Positions 1 to 9,461 of a stretch of 64,000 nucleotides of DNA are shown piece after piece (positions within the stretch are counted from its first letter, which is position 1; each line of letters opens with the position of its first letter). A model generated the notes under the pieces. That model saw only the letters and a program-made list of their open reading frames with translations. It was not told where the DNA came from and did not search any database. Made by a program: the position numbers and the translations under genes. The DNA is from Actinopolymorpha rutila (lineage in GTDB: Bacteria; Actinomycetota; Actinomycetes; Propionibacteriales; Actinopolymorphaceae). Where the stretch lies: positions 62,001 through 126,000 of the forward strand of contig NZ_JACBZH010000001.1 in the NCBI RefSeq assembly GCF_013407855.1. The letters are read 5' to 3'.

Positions 1-1811
1 CCACCCTTGACGTCGGGGATACCTCCCTGGATGTCGCGCACCGCCCATTCCTGGGTCGGGCTGCTCGCCTGCGTGGTCTTCTCCAACTGGAGCCGGTAGG
101 CGCGGGTCTCGGTCGCCTTGGATCCCTCACCCGGCGTCTGCCAGACCACCCACACCCAGGCCTGCGTGGTCTGCCCGGTCTTCCATTCGTACGGCGTGGA
201 CGGATCGGCGCCCTTCGGCAGGAACACCCTGGCTTCCTGGATGGTCGGCGAGACCAGGACGCGGTTGAGGCCGGCCCTGGTGCGAGCGGTGGCGTTCGGC
301 GTCACCAACCGCTGCAGCGCCGGCCCGTCGGACGCGCCCCACGCGGTGAAGAACTGCTCGAAGAACTGTCCCTGGGTGAGCGCCTCGCTCAGCCGGGAGT
401 CCGTCGCCGACGGCGGCTTGACCTCCGGGGCGGCCGCGAGGTTGGGCTGGGGCATCTCGCCGATGTCGCCGACGATCCGCATGCCGTTGGCGTTGGCCAG
501 GTCGGCGACGTAGACGGGGACGGTGACGATCCGGCTGCTGCCGGACTCGGTCAGCACTCGTACGGTCATCATCCTGGCGTTGCCCTGCAGGCCGGGTACG
601 TCGATGGGCTCGGAGTCACCGGTCCACGTCGAGTCGGCGACGCTCTGGGAACCCTCGCCGTTCCATCCGCAGCGGGGGTCGGTGCCGCTCGAGACATATC
701 GCGCCAGTTGTCGCTCGCGCGCGTCGTTGGCGCCCGGCGTGGGGTCGTGGGTGAAGCAGAGCCGCGCGTAGTCGGCGGCGAACTGGCCTGCCTCGGCGGT
801 CGGGAACGCGGTGAGGCGGTAACGAGCGAGGTCGGCCCCGCTCAGCCGGGGGTTGTTGTCCCGTCCGGTGGAGATCCCGAGCGCGAACGCGGCGTACGCG
901 ACGACGCCGAGGGCCATCAGACAGGCGGTGACGACGAGCGCGACCCGCAGCCCGGCGTGAGCGGCGCGGCCACCGGAGAAGCGGCCTCCGGGTGCCGGCA
1001 CGTCGAAGTCGCCGCGGTTTCGCCGGCTCCGCTTCGAGGCGGTCGGGACGGGTGCCGGTGCGGACCTGGTCCGCGCGGGCTTCTGGGCGTTCTTCTGGGC
1101 GTTCTTCTGGGCGTTCTTCTGGGCGGCCTTGGCCTGGGCGGCCCGGCTCTTCCGCTCCTGGCGTTCGCGGTGCTTGCGCTGGCGTCTGCTTTCGGGCTTG
1201 GCAGGCGCGTCGTCGAGTTCGCCGAGGTCAGTGGCGGCCCAGGCCGGGTCGTCGACGTCAGGCTCAGGTGGCTCCGACCGCGACTCGTCCCGCCGGTTGC
1301 GGGCCTCCTCCCTCACCCGCCTGGACACCGCCGGACCGGAGTCACCGGTGACGGCGTGGCCGTTGGTAGGCGTGGTCGGTTCGTTCGGCCCGGCCGGCGG
1401 CGCCGCGGACGAGCGTGCCGGGGAAGAGCCAGCGGTCTCCGGCAGATCCGAGGTCGGCTGAGCTTCCCGCGCCGGCTGGGGCTCCTGGTCCGGCCGGGGC
1501 TCCTCGCCCGACTGGCGCTCCTGGACCGGCTGGGCCGACTGCCCCGGCTCTGGCGTGGGAGCACGCTCGGGTCGCGACGCCGGGGCCGATTTCGGCCTAC
1601 CGGAAGCACGGAGGTCGTCGGCGTCCTGGGCGGCAGCCCGCTCGGCGGATTCCGGCTCGACGGCAGCCTGCTCGGCGGCGTCCTCGCCGGGCGACGCCTC
1701 GTCGACCGAGGCGTCGTCCGTCGCCTCCGGCGCATCGGAGACGTTGCCGCCCCGCTGCCAGGAGAACCGCATCCGCGCCAGCGGTGTAGTCGGTTCGTTC
1801 GGTTCTGTCAT
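1..1811 (-). CDS. TcpC/VirB8-like conjugal transfer family protein (3' end outside window)
   Basis: An open frame runs from an ATG at 1811 to the window edge with no stop, giving at least 603 residues. The first ~275 residues are a charged, Pro/Ala/Glu-rich cytoplasmic region with a Gln-Lys-Asn-Ala repeat. One membrane segment follows (around VALVVTACLMALGVVAY), then an extracellular region resembling the NTF2-fold domains of TcpC, a VirB8-type scaffold of Gram-positive conjugation systems. Such genes occur in chromosomal type-IV-like clusters of actinomycetes. The role here is inferred. Its partners would lie to the left of the window. The long N-terminal extension is unusual for TcpC. Confidence 0.6.
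   Translation of the reverse strand, partial: MTEPNEPTTPLARMRFSWQRGGNVSDAPEATDDASVDEASPGEDAAEQAAVEPESAERAAAQDADDLRASGRPKSAPASRPERAPTPEPGQSAQPVQERQSGEEPRPDQEPQPAREAQPTSDLPETAGSSPARSSAAPPAGPNEPTTPTNGHAVTGDSGPAVSRRVREEARNRRDESRSEPPEPDVDDPAWAATDLGELDDAPAKPESRRQRKHRERQERKSRAAQAKAAQKNAQKNAQKNAQKPARTRSAPAPVPTASKRSRRNRGDFDVPAPGGRFSGGRAAHAGLRVALVVTACLMALGVVAYAAFALGISTGRDNNPRLSGADLARYRLTAFPTAEAGQFAADYARLCFTHDPTPGANDARERQLARYVSSGTDPRCGWNGEGSQSVADSTWTGDSEPIDVPGLQGNARMMTVRVLTESGSSRIVTVPVYVADLANANGMRIVGDIGEMPQPNLAAAPEVKPPSATDSRLSEALTQGQFFEQFFTAWGASDGPALQRLVTPNATARTRAGLNRVLVSPTIQEARVFLPKGADPSTPYEWKTGQTTQAWVWVVWQTPGEGSKATETRAYRLQLEKTTQASSPTQEWAVRDIQGGIPDVKG
1081..1128. repeat. 12-bp tandem repeat inside the TcpC-like gene
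   Basis: Three perfect copies of TTCTGGGCGTTC (1081-1116) are followed by a degenerate fourth copy. On the coding (minus) strand they encode consecutive Gln-Lys-Asn-Ala units in the cytoplasmic linker before the membrane segment. The copy number could vary by slippage without breaking the frame. Confidence 0.85.
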
Positions 1812-2030
1812 GACCCTACTGTTCTCGGCTACTTGCCCGTAGTAGTCACGATAGGCGTCCATGACCCCCTAATGCCTGCCGGTGGGGGCCACGATGTCCG
1901 AACGCGGGTCATCCGTTATCGGGCGTTCGAGCGTTTCTCCACGATGCGGGAGACCAGCCGTGTCAGCTACTCGCCGAGTATCCAAACATGTACGAAGCGG
2001 ACATACGGCCGGCCGCAGGACCTCGCGACG

Positions 2031-3164
2031 TCAGTGGCCGAGGAGGGATCGGGCGATCGTGGTCGCGGGGCGGGTGGCGTCGGCGCGCAGGACGGCGAGC
2101 CGGTCGAGGTAGGACTGGTCCGGCCCCTGGAGCGCCTTGCGTACGGCCGCCACCACGTTCTGCCGCAACTCGTCCCGGTCCGCGGCGCCGTCGGCGGGAC
2201 CCGGCAGCGTGGCGGCCACGGGTTGGCCCACCCGGTCGGCGAACGCCGTCACCTTCGGGTCGTACGACAACGCCACGAACGGCCGGCCGGCTCCGGCGGC
2301 CGCGATCAGCGCGTGCAGCCGCATGCCGAGTACGGCGGTGGCGCCGGCCACCGCGTCCAGCGCGGCCTGGTGCTCGTCGCCGGCGGGCCCGGCGTCGGCC
2401 ACCTCGGCACCGTCGCCGAGGTCGCGGGCCAGGTCACGGGCCAGGTCGGCGTCCTGGCCGGCGTGGAACGGCACGAGTACGACGTCGGCGTCGGCCGCGA
2501 GTTCGGCCAGCGCCGAACGCACCGCGGGCAACCAGTGCTCCGAGCCCGCCCACGGCCGGAGTGCGACCGCCAGCCGGGGCCGCTCGCCGCCGAGCGAGGG
2601 CACGTGACCCGCCGACAGGTCGACACCGAGAACCGGGTCGGGTACGAGGTCGACGTCCCGGACGCCGAGCCGTTCGGCCAGCGCCACCGAGGCGGCGTCT
2701 CGCAACGCGACGTACCGCGACGCCCGCAGCGCGGCCCCGGTCAGGGCGCGGTTGACCGGCCGCCGCACCGGACCAAGTCCCTGCGCGTACACGAACACCG
2801 GCGTACCCACCGCCCGCGCGGCCAACATGGTGCCGGCGTAGAACGCGACCGGCCGGGCGCTGGTGACGTCCTGGAGCAGGCTGCCGCCACCGGCGACCAG
2901 CGCGGCGCTTCCGCGCAGGGCGGCCAGCACGGCCCGGACGTCGGTGCGCGACACCGCGTCCACCCCGTGCGTGCGCCGGGTGTGGTCCGGGTCGCCGGAG
3001 ATCACCACGAACGTGGGCTCGGCTTCTCCCGTCGAGGTCGCAGCGGATACCCCCGCCAGGGACTCCGCCGCGAACGCCGACCGCAGCGCCGCGATCTCGG
3101 CCGCGAGGATCGCCTCGTCCCCCGCGTTGCCGAACCCGAAGTAACCGAGCAGCGCGATTCTCAT
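2031..3164 (-). CDS. csaB: polysaccharide pyruvyl transferase, CsaB type
   Basis: This 377-residue protein starts MRIALLGYFGFGNAGDEAI, the glycine-rich N-terminus of the polysaccharide pyruvyl transferase family. AGGGSLLQD (about residue 105), a YAQGLGP motif and a late MRLHALI motif with the family's conserved His are all present. CsaB transfers pyruvate from phosphoenolpyruvate to a ManNAc-type residue of a wall polysaccharide, making the ketal that anchors SLH-type proteins in Bacillus. The ATG overlaps the end of the DUF5693 gene by 4 bases, so the gene is the last of a three-gene operon. The length is normal. The exact sugar acceptor in this organism is unknown. Confidence 0.85.
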   Translation of the reverse strand: MRIALLGYFGFGNAGDEAILAAEIAALRSAFAAESLAGVSAATSTGEAEPTFVVISGDPDHTRRTHGVDAVSRTDVRAVLAALRGSAALVAGGGSLLQDVTSARPVAFYAGTMLAARAVGTPVFVYAQGLGPVRRPVNRALTGAALRASRYVALRDAASVALAERLGVRDVDLVPDPVLGVDLSAGHVPSLGGERPRLAVALRPWAGSEHWLPAVRSALAELAADADVVLVPFHAGQDADLARDLARDLGDGAEVADAGPAGDEHQAALDAVAGATAVLGMRLHALIAAAGAGRPFVALSYDPKVTAFADRVGQPVAATLPGPADGAADRDELRQNVVAAVRKALQGPDQSYLDRLAVLRADATRPATTIARSLLGH

Positions 3165-5317
3165 CCGCGTACGTCCTCCTGCCTCGTGGGCGCAACGCGT
3201 GCACCCGACTGCCCCGACTGCCCCGATCGCCTCGACTGGCCGGCCCGCCTCGCCCCCGACTTCGACCGCTTACCGCCCGACCTCGGCCGGGCGGTAAGCC
3301 AGGCGAGTACCGCCGCCGCGAGGGCGCCGAGCACGAGCCCGCACGCGCAGGCGTACACCGTGCGCAGCAGGGCCGCCGCCACCGGCGTGTGGAAGTGACC
3401 GAACGTGTCCACCGTGCTGGCCGTACCGACCGCGGCGACCACCGCCGCCACCCAGCCGACACCGAACCGGCCGCCGCGCGCCGTCAGCAGCAGCGCGACC
3501 ACCAGCGCAGGCAGCCCGAGGAACGCCTCCTTGAACCGCGGCCGGATGTACAACGCCTCGTCGAGGGTGTCACGGAGCGAGAGTTCGAAGCCGGGCGCGG
3601 CACCGGAGTTGCCCGAACGCAGCAGCAGGTAACCGATCAGGGCGAGCGCCACCGCGGTGACGAGGATGTGCCGCGGCCGCACCGCCCGGATCGCCCGGGT
3701 CAGCCGCCTTCCCCACGGCGGTGCCGGTGCACCCGCGCCGGCACCGTGCAGAGAGGCTCGGCGCCTACGGGCGTACAGCAGCAGCGCATACACCGCGACC
3801 AGCACCGGCGGGCCCACCAGCAGCGCCTTCACCCCGATGAACGGCGCCAGGCCGACCATGGAAAGGCTCCGGGCGCCGAAGGCGGCGACCACGACTCCGG
3901 TGGTCACCGCGACCCACACCCCGAGGGCGTACGCCGAGAGCGCCCGGCCCCAGCCCTCACGCCGAGCCCCTCTCGGCGACTCCCCCCACCCCGCCAACCC
4001 TGTCAACTCCACCAGCCGGACCGGACCGGCCGCCGACCTCATCGCCGCCAGGACGGACAGGACCGCGCCGGCGGACCCGACCACGAACGTCACGAGTTGC
4101 CAGGGCAGCAGCCGGTCGGTGACCAGGGCCGCGAGCCCGGCGACCCCGGTCAGCGCGACTCCGGCGGCGGTGATCGTCGCGGCCATCCGGCGCCGCGCCA
4201 TCGAGCCGAGCCACCAGAACGCGGCCATCGCGAGCAGCACCAGCCCGCCGGCGAGAACCAGCGCCCGTGCCCACAGCTCGGGTTCCACGGCGGCCAGCGC
4301 CTCGGGCGTGCCGAGGTGCAGCCCGACGGGAAAGTCGCGGGTCAGCGGCGGGACGAGGTCCAGGACGGTGGACAGCGGCAGCTGCGACCGCGGATCGGTG
4401 CCCGAGGCGCGCAGGATTACCAACCGGACACCGCGTTCCTTCTCGGCGCGGTGGGCGCGCACCACCATGCCCTGCCGGTCGTAGTCGGTGGTGACGGAGA
4501 TGACGTGGGTGCGGATCAGCCGGCCGGGCAGCCGACTGGCGTACGCCACGTCGCCGGCCGGGGAGTACATGTCGGGGAGCGCGAGGTCGAAGTCGCGCGA
4601 ACGCAGGAACTCGGTGAACCCGTTCAGGTCGGCAACGCTTCCGCCCGCGAAGGGCAGTGGACCGAGCGCGAGAACCGTCCGGCTTCCCGCCATCGACGCC
4701 GCCTGGTCGAGTTCGGCCTCCAGCCAGGTCCGGCCGGACGTCACCCGGGCGGGCAGCGCCAGCACCACGTGGAACCCGGCCTGCCACAGCAACCTCAGCC
4801 GGCCCAGGTCGTAGCCGACCGGGACGTCGTCCAGGTCACGCGCTCCGGCGACGCGGAGATAGGGCACCATGTCCGGCGTGGTCGCGGTGCTCACGCGGTC
4901 ACCGAAGCGGGTGGTCAGTGCCTCGACGGCCCGCGCGAATGTCCCGTCCGGGTCGTACGGACGGCCCCGGATGACGATGGCCTGGCCGGGTCGTTCCATC
5001 GCGGCCGGGATCTCGCCCCGCCCGGCGCGGCGTACGTCGACCGGTGTGAGGTCACCGGACTCGACGTAGTCGCGCACCGACCGCATGCCGACCACCAGCG
5101 CCCCGACTCCGCTGCTGCGTACCCGCTTCAGCACGTCGGACATCCCCGAGGTGCCTTGGCCGTCGGTCCAGTTGCCCACGGAGGAGTCGACGGCGGCGAC
5201 GTTCACCGCGTTCGAACGGTGTTCGGCGAGGATCCGCGTCCCCAGCCCGGGCAGCACGAGCATGACCGCGAGTAAGCAGCCGAGCGCGACCCGGGCTGGT
5301 TTCACGGGGAACCTCAT
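3161..5317 (-). CDS. DUF5693 family polytopic membrane protein
   Basis: A 718-residue protein. An N-terminal signal/anchor segment (residues ~8-30) is followed by a ~330-residue extracytoplasmic domain with features of a TIM-barrel-like fold (VVLALP, LALGPLPF, LVILRASGTD). About ten membrane segments occupy the C-terminal half. A basic, Ser/Gly/Gln-rich tail ends the protein. DUF5693 proteins recur beside csaB in Firmicutes and Actinomycetota, which supports a role in wall-polysaccharide decoration or export. No catalytic function is established. The gene is coupled by 4-base overlaps to the flippase upstream and to csaB downstream. Confidence 0.8.
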   Translation of the reverse strand: MRFPVKPARVALGCLLAVMLVLPGLGTRILAEHRSNAVNVAAVDSSVGNWTDGQGTSGMSDVLKRVRSSGVGALVVGMRSVRDYVESGDLTPVDVRRAGRGEIPAAMERPGQAIVIRGRPYDPDGTFARAVEALTTRFGDRVSTATTPDMVPYLRVAGARDLDDVPVGYDLGRLRLLWQAGFHVVLALPARVTSGRTWLEAELDQAASMAGSRTVLALGPLPFAGGSVADLNGFTEFLRSRDFDLALPDMYSPAGDVAYASRLPGRLIRTHVISVTTDYDRQGMVVRAHRAEKERGVRLVILRASGTDPRSQLPLSTVLDLVPPLTRDFPVGLHLGTPEALAAVEPELWARALVLAGGLVLLAMAAFWWLGSMARRRMAATITAAGVALTGVAGLAALVTDRLLPWQLVTFVVGSAGAVLSVLAAMRSAAGPVRLVELTGLAGWGESPRGARREGWGRALSAYALGVWVAVTTGVVVAAFGARSLSMVGLAPFIGVKALLVGPPVLVAVYALLLYARRRRASLHGAGAGAPAPPWGRRLTRAIRAVRPRHILVTAVALALIGYLLLRSGNSGAAPGFELSLRDTLDEALYIRPRFKEAFLGLPALVVALLLTARGGRFGVGWVAAVVAAVGTASTVDTFGHFHTPVAAALLRTVYACACGLVLGALAAAVLAWLTARPRSGGKRSKSGARRAGQSRRSGQSGQSGARVAPTRQEDVRG

Positions 5318-6873
5318 ACCGGATCTCGGTGAGCGCCGGACCGACGCGCCTCCTCGGCCACGTCCACCGGGGGCATCTCGTGCGGTACGGCGTCCGACGT
5401 CGGTCCAGGCGTGGCCCTCGCCGCGTGCCTCGGCGTGTACGCCGGTTCCCGCTCCGGTGTCGACCCGGCCGTCGACCCGGGCCCGGAGCCGTCGGCCGAT
5501 CCCGCGCTCGCCGCCCCGTCCGGAGACGGAGTGGAATCCGGCGCGCCACCGGACCGGCGCAGCCGCCCGCGTACCAGTCGCACCACGTCACCGACGTCGG
5601 AGGGCCGGGGCATCAGGGCGAGCAGTCGGGCGCCGGTCACCTGGCGGTAGCAGCCGAGCAGGACCCCGGCCGTCCCGGCGTAGGCGATCACCGACGCCAG
5701 CGCCGCGCCCTCGATGCCGAGCAGCGGGATCAGGGCCAGGTCGGCAGCCACCGTGAGGATCGCGCCCACGCCGGTACCCACCGACACCAGGCCCGGCCGT
5801 CCGCGTCCCTTCAGGTCGGCGGCGAGGATCCGGGCCAGCGCGAGCGGCAGCATCGAGGCGAGCAGGAGGAGCAGTGCCGTGGTGCCCCGGCGGTACGTCG
5901 GGCCGAAGAACAGCCCGAGCACCAGCGGCGCCACCGCCGCGAGGACGACGACAGCCGCCAGCGTGGTCAGCAGGGTGATCCGCGAGGTGCGTTCCGTGGT
6001 CGCGGTGTCCCGCGGGTCGGTCTGGGCGGAGACGTGCGGGAACAGCATCGACGACGCGGCCGTCGACGGCTGGCCGACGACCTCCGCGACCCGGGTGGCG
6101 ACGAAGTAGACGCCGGCGAGGTCGAGCCGGAGCAACGCCGGCACCAACAACAGGTCCAGCCGCAGGTTGAGGAACGTCAGCACGTTGCCGAGCTGCCCCG
6201 CCAGGCCGAGCCGCATCGCGTCCCGGGAGAACTCCCGGTCGAACCTCGGCCGGATCGACCCGGTCGCGCGGCGCAACACGACCAGGGCGACGAGCGCGGG
6301 TACGGCGATGCCGAGCCCGGTCGCGAGGACGTAGCCCTCCGCGGTCCGGCTGACCACGGCGAGGATGAGCACCGTGCACCCGAACGTCGCGGCACTGCGG
6401 GCCACGTCGGCAAAGACGTACGCCCCGCGGCGATGCAGGCCGAGCAGCAGCGCACCGACCACCTCGTACCCCACCGTGGCCAGCGCGATCACCGCGGCGG
6501 CGCCGATCAGCAGCGGCACCTGCCGGCCCACCACGAGCGGGCCGACGACGACGCCGGCTCCGGCGGTGAGCACCGCACCGACCACGAGCGCCCCCAGGGT
6601 GAGCCCGAGGACGGCACCGACGACGGCTCGCTGCTCGCCGGGACGGCGGCCGAGGAAGTAGACGGCGGAGATGTTCAGGCCGCCGTTGGCGACAATGGCG
6701 ATCGCCCAGCCGAGAGTGAGGCCGACCCCGGAGACGCCGAGCGCGGCCGGGTCGAGCAGTCGGGCCGCGACCACACCGGCCAGGAACTGCGCGACCACGG
6801 ACGCCAGTCGGGCCGCGGTCAGCGCGACCATGGCCGAACCCAGGTTCCCCCGCTGGGGTGCGGCGTGGCGCAC
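5314..6873 (-). CDS. Wzx/MATE-like polysaccharide flippase
   Basis: A 519-residue multi-spanning protein with 12-14 predicted helices and the repeat pattern of the polysaccharide exporter (MOP) superfamily. Examples are ARLLDPAALGVSG near the start and PHVSAQTDPRD in a central loop. The tail after about residue 415 is Pro/Ser/Gly-rich and cytoplasmic. I chose the GTG at 6873 because GGAGGA lies 7 bases upstream. An upstream in-frame ATG at 7053 has no such site and would add a non-homologous basic stretch. The expected role is flipping lipid-linked glycan across the membrane, supplying the substrate for the csaB/DUF5693 products. It is the first gene of the operon. Confidence 0.82.
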   Translation of the reverse strand: MRHAAPQRGNLGSAMVALTAARLASVVAQFLAGVVAARLLDPAALGVSGVGLTLGWAIAIVANGGLNISAVYFLGRRPGEQRAVVGAVLGLTLGALVVGAVLTAGAGVVVGPLVVGRQVPLLIGAAAVIALATVGYEVVGALLLGLHRRGAYVFADVARSAATFGCTVLILAVVSRTAEGYVLATGLGIAVPALVALVVLRRATGSIRPRFDREFSRDAMRLGLAGQLGNVLTFLNLRLDLLLVPALLRLDLAGVYFVATRVAEVVGQPSTAASSMLFPHVSAQTDPRDTATTERTSRITLLTTLAAVVVLAAVAPLVLGLFFGPTYRRGTTALLLLLASMLPLALARILAADLKGRGRPGLVSVGTGVGAILTVAADLALIPLLGIEGAALASVIAYAGTAGVLLGCYRQVTGARLLALMPRPSDVGDVVRLVRGRLRRSGGAPDSTPSPDGAASAGSADGSGPGSTAGSTPEREPAYTPRHAARATPGPTSDAVPHEMPPVDVAEEARRSGAHRDPV

Positions 6874-7125
6874 CGCTGGTCCTCCGAAGTGTGTGGTGAG
6901 GTGGGAGGCCGCCGGCACCACGTCGAGTGCATTGCTGCGTCGACTGCCAGGCGGCCTCTTCTGCCTGGTCACCCTAGGCTGCCTTCGTGTGCGGCACTGC
7001 CCACGGGTCCCGCGGCGGCGCCGTCCGTACGGATTCACGGACGGCTCGGACACATGTTGAGACTGTCGTTGCGCCTGGCGTGGGTACCGGCGTCGGCACT
7101 CCCGGAGACGGGAGTCGACCGCGAA

Positions 7126-8028
7126 CTACTTCAGCAGGCGGGACAACCTACGGTCCGCGAGCGGCTTGCCGCCGGTCTGGCAGGTGGGGCAGTACTGCAG
7201 GCTCGAGTCGGCGAACGACACCTCGCGCACCGTGTCGCCGCACACCGGGCACGGCTGCCCGGTACGCCCGTGCACCGCGAGGTTGGTCTTCTTCTCCGCC
7301 TTGAGGTCCTTGGCGGCCAGCCCCCGCGCACGGACCGCGGCATCGGTGAGCACCGAACGAACCGCGGCGTACAACGTGGCGGTCTCGGCGCCGGAGAGGC
7401 CGTTCGCCGGCTTGAACGGCGAGAGCCGCGCGGCGTGCAGGATCTCGTCCGAATAGGCGTTGCCGATGCCGGCGATGCGCGCCTGGTCGGTCAGGATGCC
7501 CTTGAGCTGGGCCCGACCGGCGGCCTTGAGGACGTCGCCCAGGGCCTGCTCGGTGAACTCGTCGGCCAGCGGGTCCGGGCCGAGGCGGGAGACGCCGGGT
7601 ACGAGTGCGGGGTCGGTGACGACGTAGGTCGCCAGTCGCTTCTGGGTGCCGGCCTCGGTGAGGTCGAACCCCATGCCGTCGCCGAGGTGCACGCGTACCG
7701 CCAGCGGGCCCTTGCCCGGACGCGGCGGCTTTTCCGCCAGCGAGGTGCTCCACCGCAGCCAGCCGGCCCGGGCCAGGTGGACGATCAGGTGCAGGTCGCC
7801 GGCAACCTCGGCACTGCCCTCCGTGCTCCCCTGCGCGCGCATGGTGAGGTCCAGGAACTTGCCGTACCTGCCGACCGCCGCGATCGTCCGGCCGGCGAGG
7901 TCGGTGATGGGCGGCTGGAACGTCTTGAGCGCGCTGATCGCCACCGCGTCCACGCGCGTCACCGTGCGGCCGACGGCCTCCTCGCGCAGGAACTCGGCCA
8001 GCGCCTCCACCTCGGGCAACTCGGGCAT
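7126..8028 (-). CDS. Fpg/Nei family DNA glycosylase
   Basis: A 300-residue base-excision repair enzyme. After loss of the initiator Met it begins PELPEVE, giving the catalytic Pro and Glu. The conserved beta-hairpin Lys is in GRYGKFL (around residue 57). The C-terminal zinc finger is intact (CPVC ... CPTC). The helix-two-turn-helix is at ARIAGIGNAYSDEIL. The protein removes oxidised bases and cleaves the abasic site. The actinobacterial branch includes both Fpg- and Nei-like enzymes, and sequence alone does not settle the substrate. The ATG at 8028 fits the family start. The gene is divergent from the small gene at 8131. Confidence 0.93.
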   Translation of the reverse strand: MPELPEVEALAEFLREEAVGRTVTRVDAVAISALKTFQPPITDLAGRTIAAVGRYGKFLDLTMRAQGSTEGSAEVAGDLHLIVHLARAGWLRWSTSLAEKPPRPGKGPLAVRVHLGDGMGFDLTEAGTQKRLATYVVTDPALVPGVSRLGPDPLADEFTEQALGDVLKAAGRAQLKGILTDQARIAGIGNAYSDEILHAARLSPFKPANGLSGAETATLYAAVRSVLTDAAVRARGLAAKDLKAEKKTNLAVHGRTGQPCPVCGDTVREVSFADSSLQYCPTCQTGGKPLADRRLSRLLK

Positions 8029-8130
8029 GCCCACATCCTGCCCCGGGTGGCAGGTTCCGGACCAGTCGATCTGTGCCCGTGGAACCGTCCCGGGGTATGC
8101 GAGGCGGAGAAATCGCGGCATGATCGACGC

Positions 8131-8553
8131 ATGTCCGACGTCACCCCGCTGCCGGTTCACGGCGAGGTCTTCCTCGACGTACGCGGAGACGACCGCACCC
8201 TGCGGGTCAACTGGCACCCGCAGGTGGGATCCGACGGGCTGGTCGTCCTGTCGCTGTGGCGGGACGACACCTGCGTCGGGTCGTTCCGGCTGCGGCCGCG
8301 AGACGCGCACCTGCTGTCCGACCTCCTCGCCCGCGGTACGCAGCTCCCTTCGCACGACAGCCACACCGACTCCCACGACGCCTACGACAGCTCCTACGAC
8401 GATGCCGACGACGACACCGAGACGATCGTGCGAATCGGGTCCGGCGACCGGCGCCCGCGGGACCCGTCCTACCTGCCGCGGGCGTTTCCCACCCACCGCG
8501 GCTCCTCGGTCCGCCCACCGAACGCCGGCGGGCTGGACAGCCGCAGCGCCTGA
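8131..8553 (+). CDS. conserved hypothetical protein, 140 aa
   Basis: Unrecognised function. The first ~75 residues look like a compact beta-rich domain (GEVFLDVRGDDRTLRVNWHP, LVVLSLWRDDTCVGSFRL). This is followed by an acidic Asp/His/Ser-rich linker and a basic Pro-rich tail. Its reading frame is convergent with aat and overlaps the aat 3' end by 85 bases. CATGAT sits 6 bases before the ATG with no clear Shine-Dalgarno sequence, so leaderless expression is possible. The N-terminal domain has the character of a family conserved in actinomycetes. The tail is the least certain part. Confidence 0.6.
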   Translation: MSDVTPLPVHGEVFLDVRGDDRTLRVNWHPQVGSDGLVVLSLWRDDTCVGSFRLRPRDAHLLSDLLARGTQLPSHDSHTDSHDAYDSSYDDADDDTETIVRIGSGDRRPRDPSYLPRAFPTHRGSSVRPPNAGGLDSRSA

Positions 8554-9188
8554 TCGAGCCGGGCGAGGTACTCCGCGCGCGGGATCTCGATCGCACCCAG
8601 CGACGCCAGGTGCGGCGTTCGCCACTGCAGGTCGAGCAGGCGCAGCTCGGGGTCCGGCTCCTTGGCGAGGAGGTCGACCAGGCCGACCAGGGCGACCTTC
8701 GAGGCGTCCCGGACCCGGTGGAACATCGACTCGCCCGCGAACAACCCGCCGATCACCAGTCCGTACAACCCCCCGGCGAGCTGGCCCTCGGGAGTCCACG
8801 CCTCCACCGAGTGCGCCCAGCCGAGCTCGTGCAGCCGGACGTACGCGGCGGTGATCTCCGGGGTGATCCAGCCGCCCGGCCGACCGGGGTCGGCGCAGGC
8901 CTCGATGACGTCGGGAAACACCGTGTCCACCCGGACGGTGAACCGCGCGCACGACTGCCGCAGCGACCGCGACACCCGCAGGCCGGTCACCGGGAGGATG
9001 CCCCGCTGGGCCGGCGACCACCATGCGGTCGGCGCCGAGCGCCGGACCGGCATCGGGAAGATCCCCTTGCGGTACGCGGCGAGGATCGTCGCCGGGTCCA
9101 GGTCGGCGCCCTGACCCACGAGGTCCTCGTCACCGGCGAGGTCGGGTGTGGGGAACTCCCAACGGGAGGGCGGCAGATCGGTGGGCAC
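8469..9188 (-). CDS. aat: leucyl/phenylalanyl-tRNA--protein transferase
   Basis: A 239-residue Aat. Diagnostic motifs are YRKGIFPMP near residue 40, WWSPAQRGILP, the GG-YGLVIGGLFAGESMF block (~residue 140) and LLDLQW ... HLASLGAIEIPR at the end. Aat attaches Leu or Phe to N-terminal Arg/Lys of proteins, feeding the ClpS/ClpAP N-degron pathway in the cytoplasm. The ~15 residues after the family end extend into the convergent gene at 8131-8553. The start ATG gives the normal length. Confidence 0.95.
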   Translation of the reverse strand: MPTDLPPSRWEFPTPDLAGDEDLVGQGADLDPATILAAYRKGIFPMPVRRSAPTAWWSPAQRGILPVTGLRVSRSLRQSCARFTVRVDTVFPDVIEACADPGRPGGWITPEITAAYVRLHELGWAHSVEAWTPEGQLAGGLYGLVIGGLFAGESMFHRVRDASKVALVGLVDLLAKEPDPELRLLDLQWRTPHLASLGAIEIPRAEYLARLDQALRLSSPPAFGGRTEEPRWVGNARGR

Positions 9189-9418
9189 GCACCCATCCTG
9201 CCCAAGCCGGCGGCTGCCCGCTCGGGCGACGTCGGCTCGGGGTTCCGTCCAGGCCCCCGCCGGGCGCGGTCGCGAGCCCGTCGCACGGGGACGGAAGGGG
9301 GCGAGATCCGACCAGCCGCGCGGAACCCGGCATCAGGACGTATCGTTTCGTCAGATCGCTCGTCCAGGACGGAGCCGGCCAGGGGCTCACCGGCCAGCGC
9401 TCCCGTCGATCGGATCCG

Positions 9419-9439
9419 TACAGATCTCCTACAGATCTC
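9419..9439. repeat. tandem direct repeat before the EcsC gene
   Basis: TACAGATCTC occurs twice (9419-9428 and 9430-9439), 11 bases apart, just upstream of the EcsC start. The spacing is one helical turn, so this could be a protein-binding site. No regulator is evident nearby. Confidence 0.5.
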
Positions 9440-9461
9440 TCGTCGAATGGACAGGTGGACC

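Noticed and set aside
708..3398. 896-codon plus-strand frame, and similar long frames at 3389-5275 and 5329-8130
   Set aside because: They are antisense to clear genes (TcpC-like, csaB, DUF5693, flippase, Fpg) and encode Arg/Gly/Pro-rich low-complexity sequence, as expected of high-GC shadow frames. Only the last part of the third frame (8131-8553) is kept.
8469..8553. Treating the 85-base overlap of aat and the small gene as an annotation error
   Set aside because: Both frames are supported upstream of the overlap and no earlier stop exists in either, so the overlap of 3' ends is kept.
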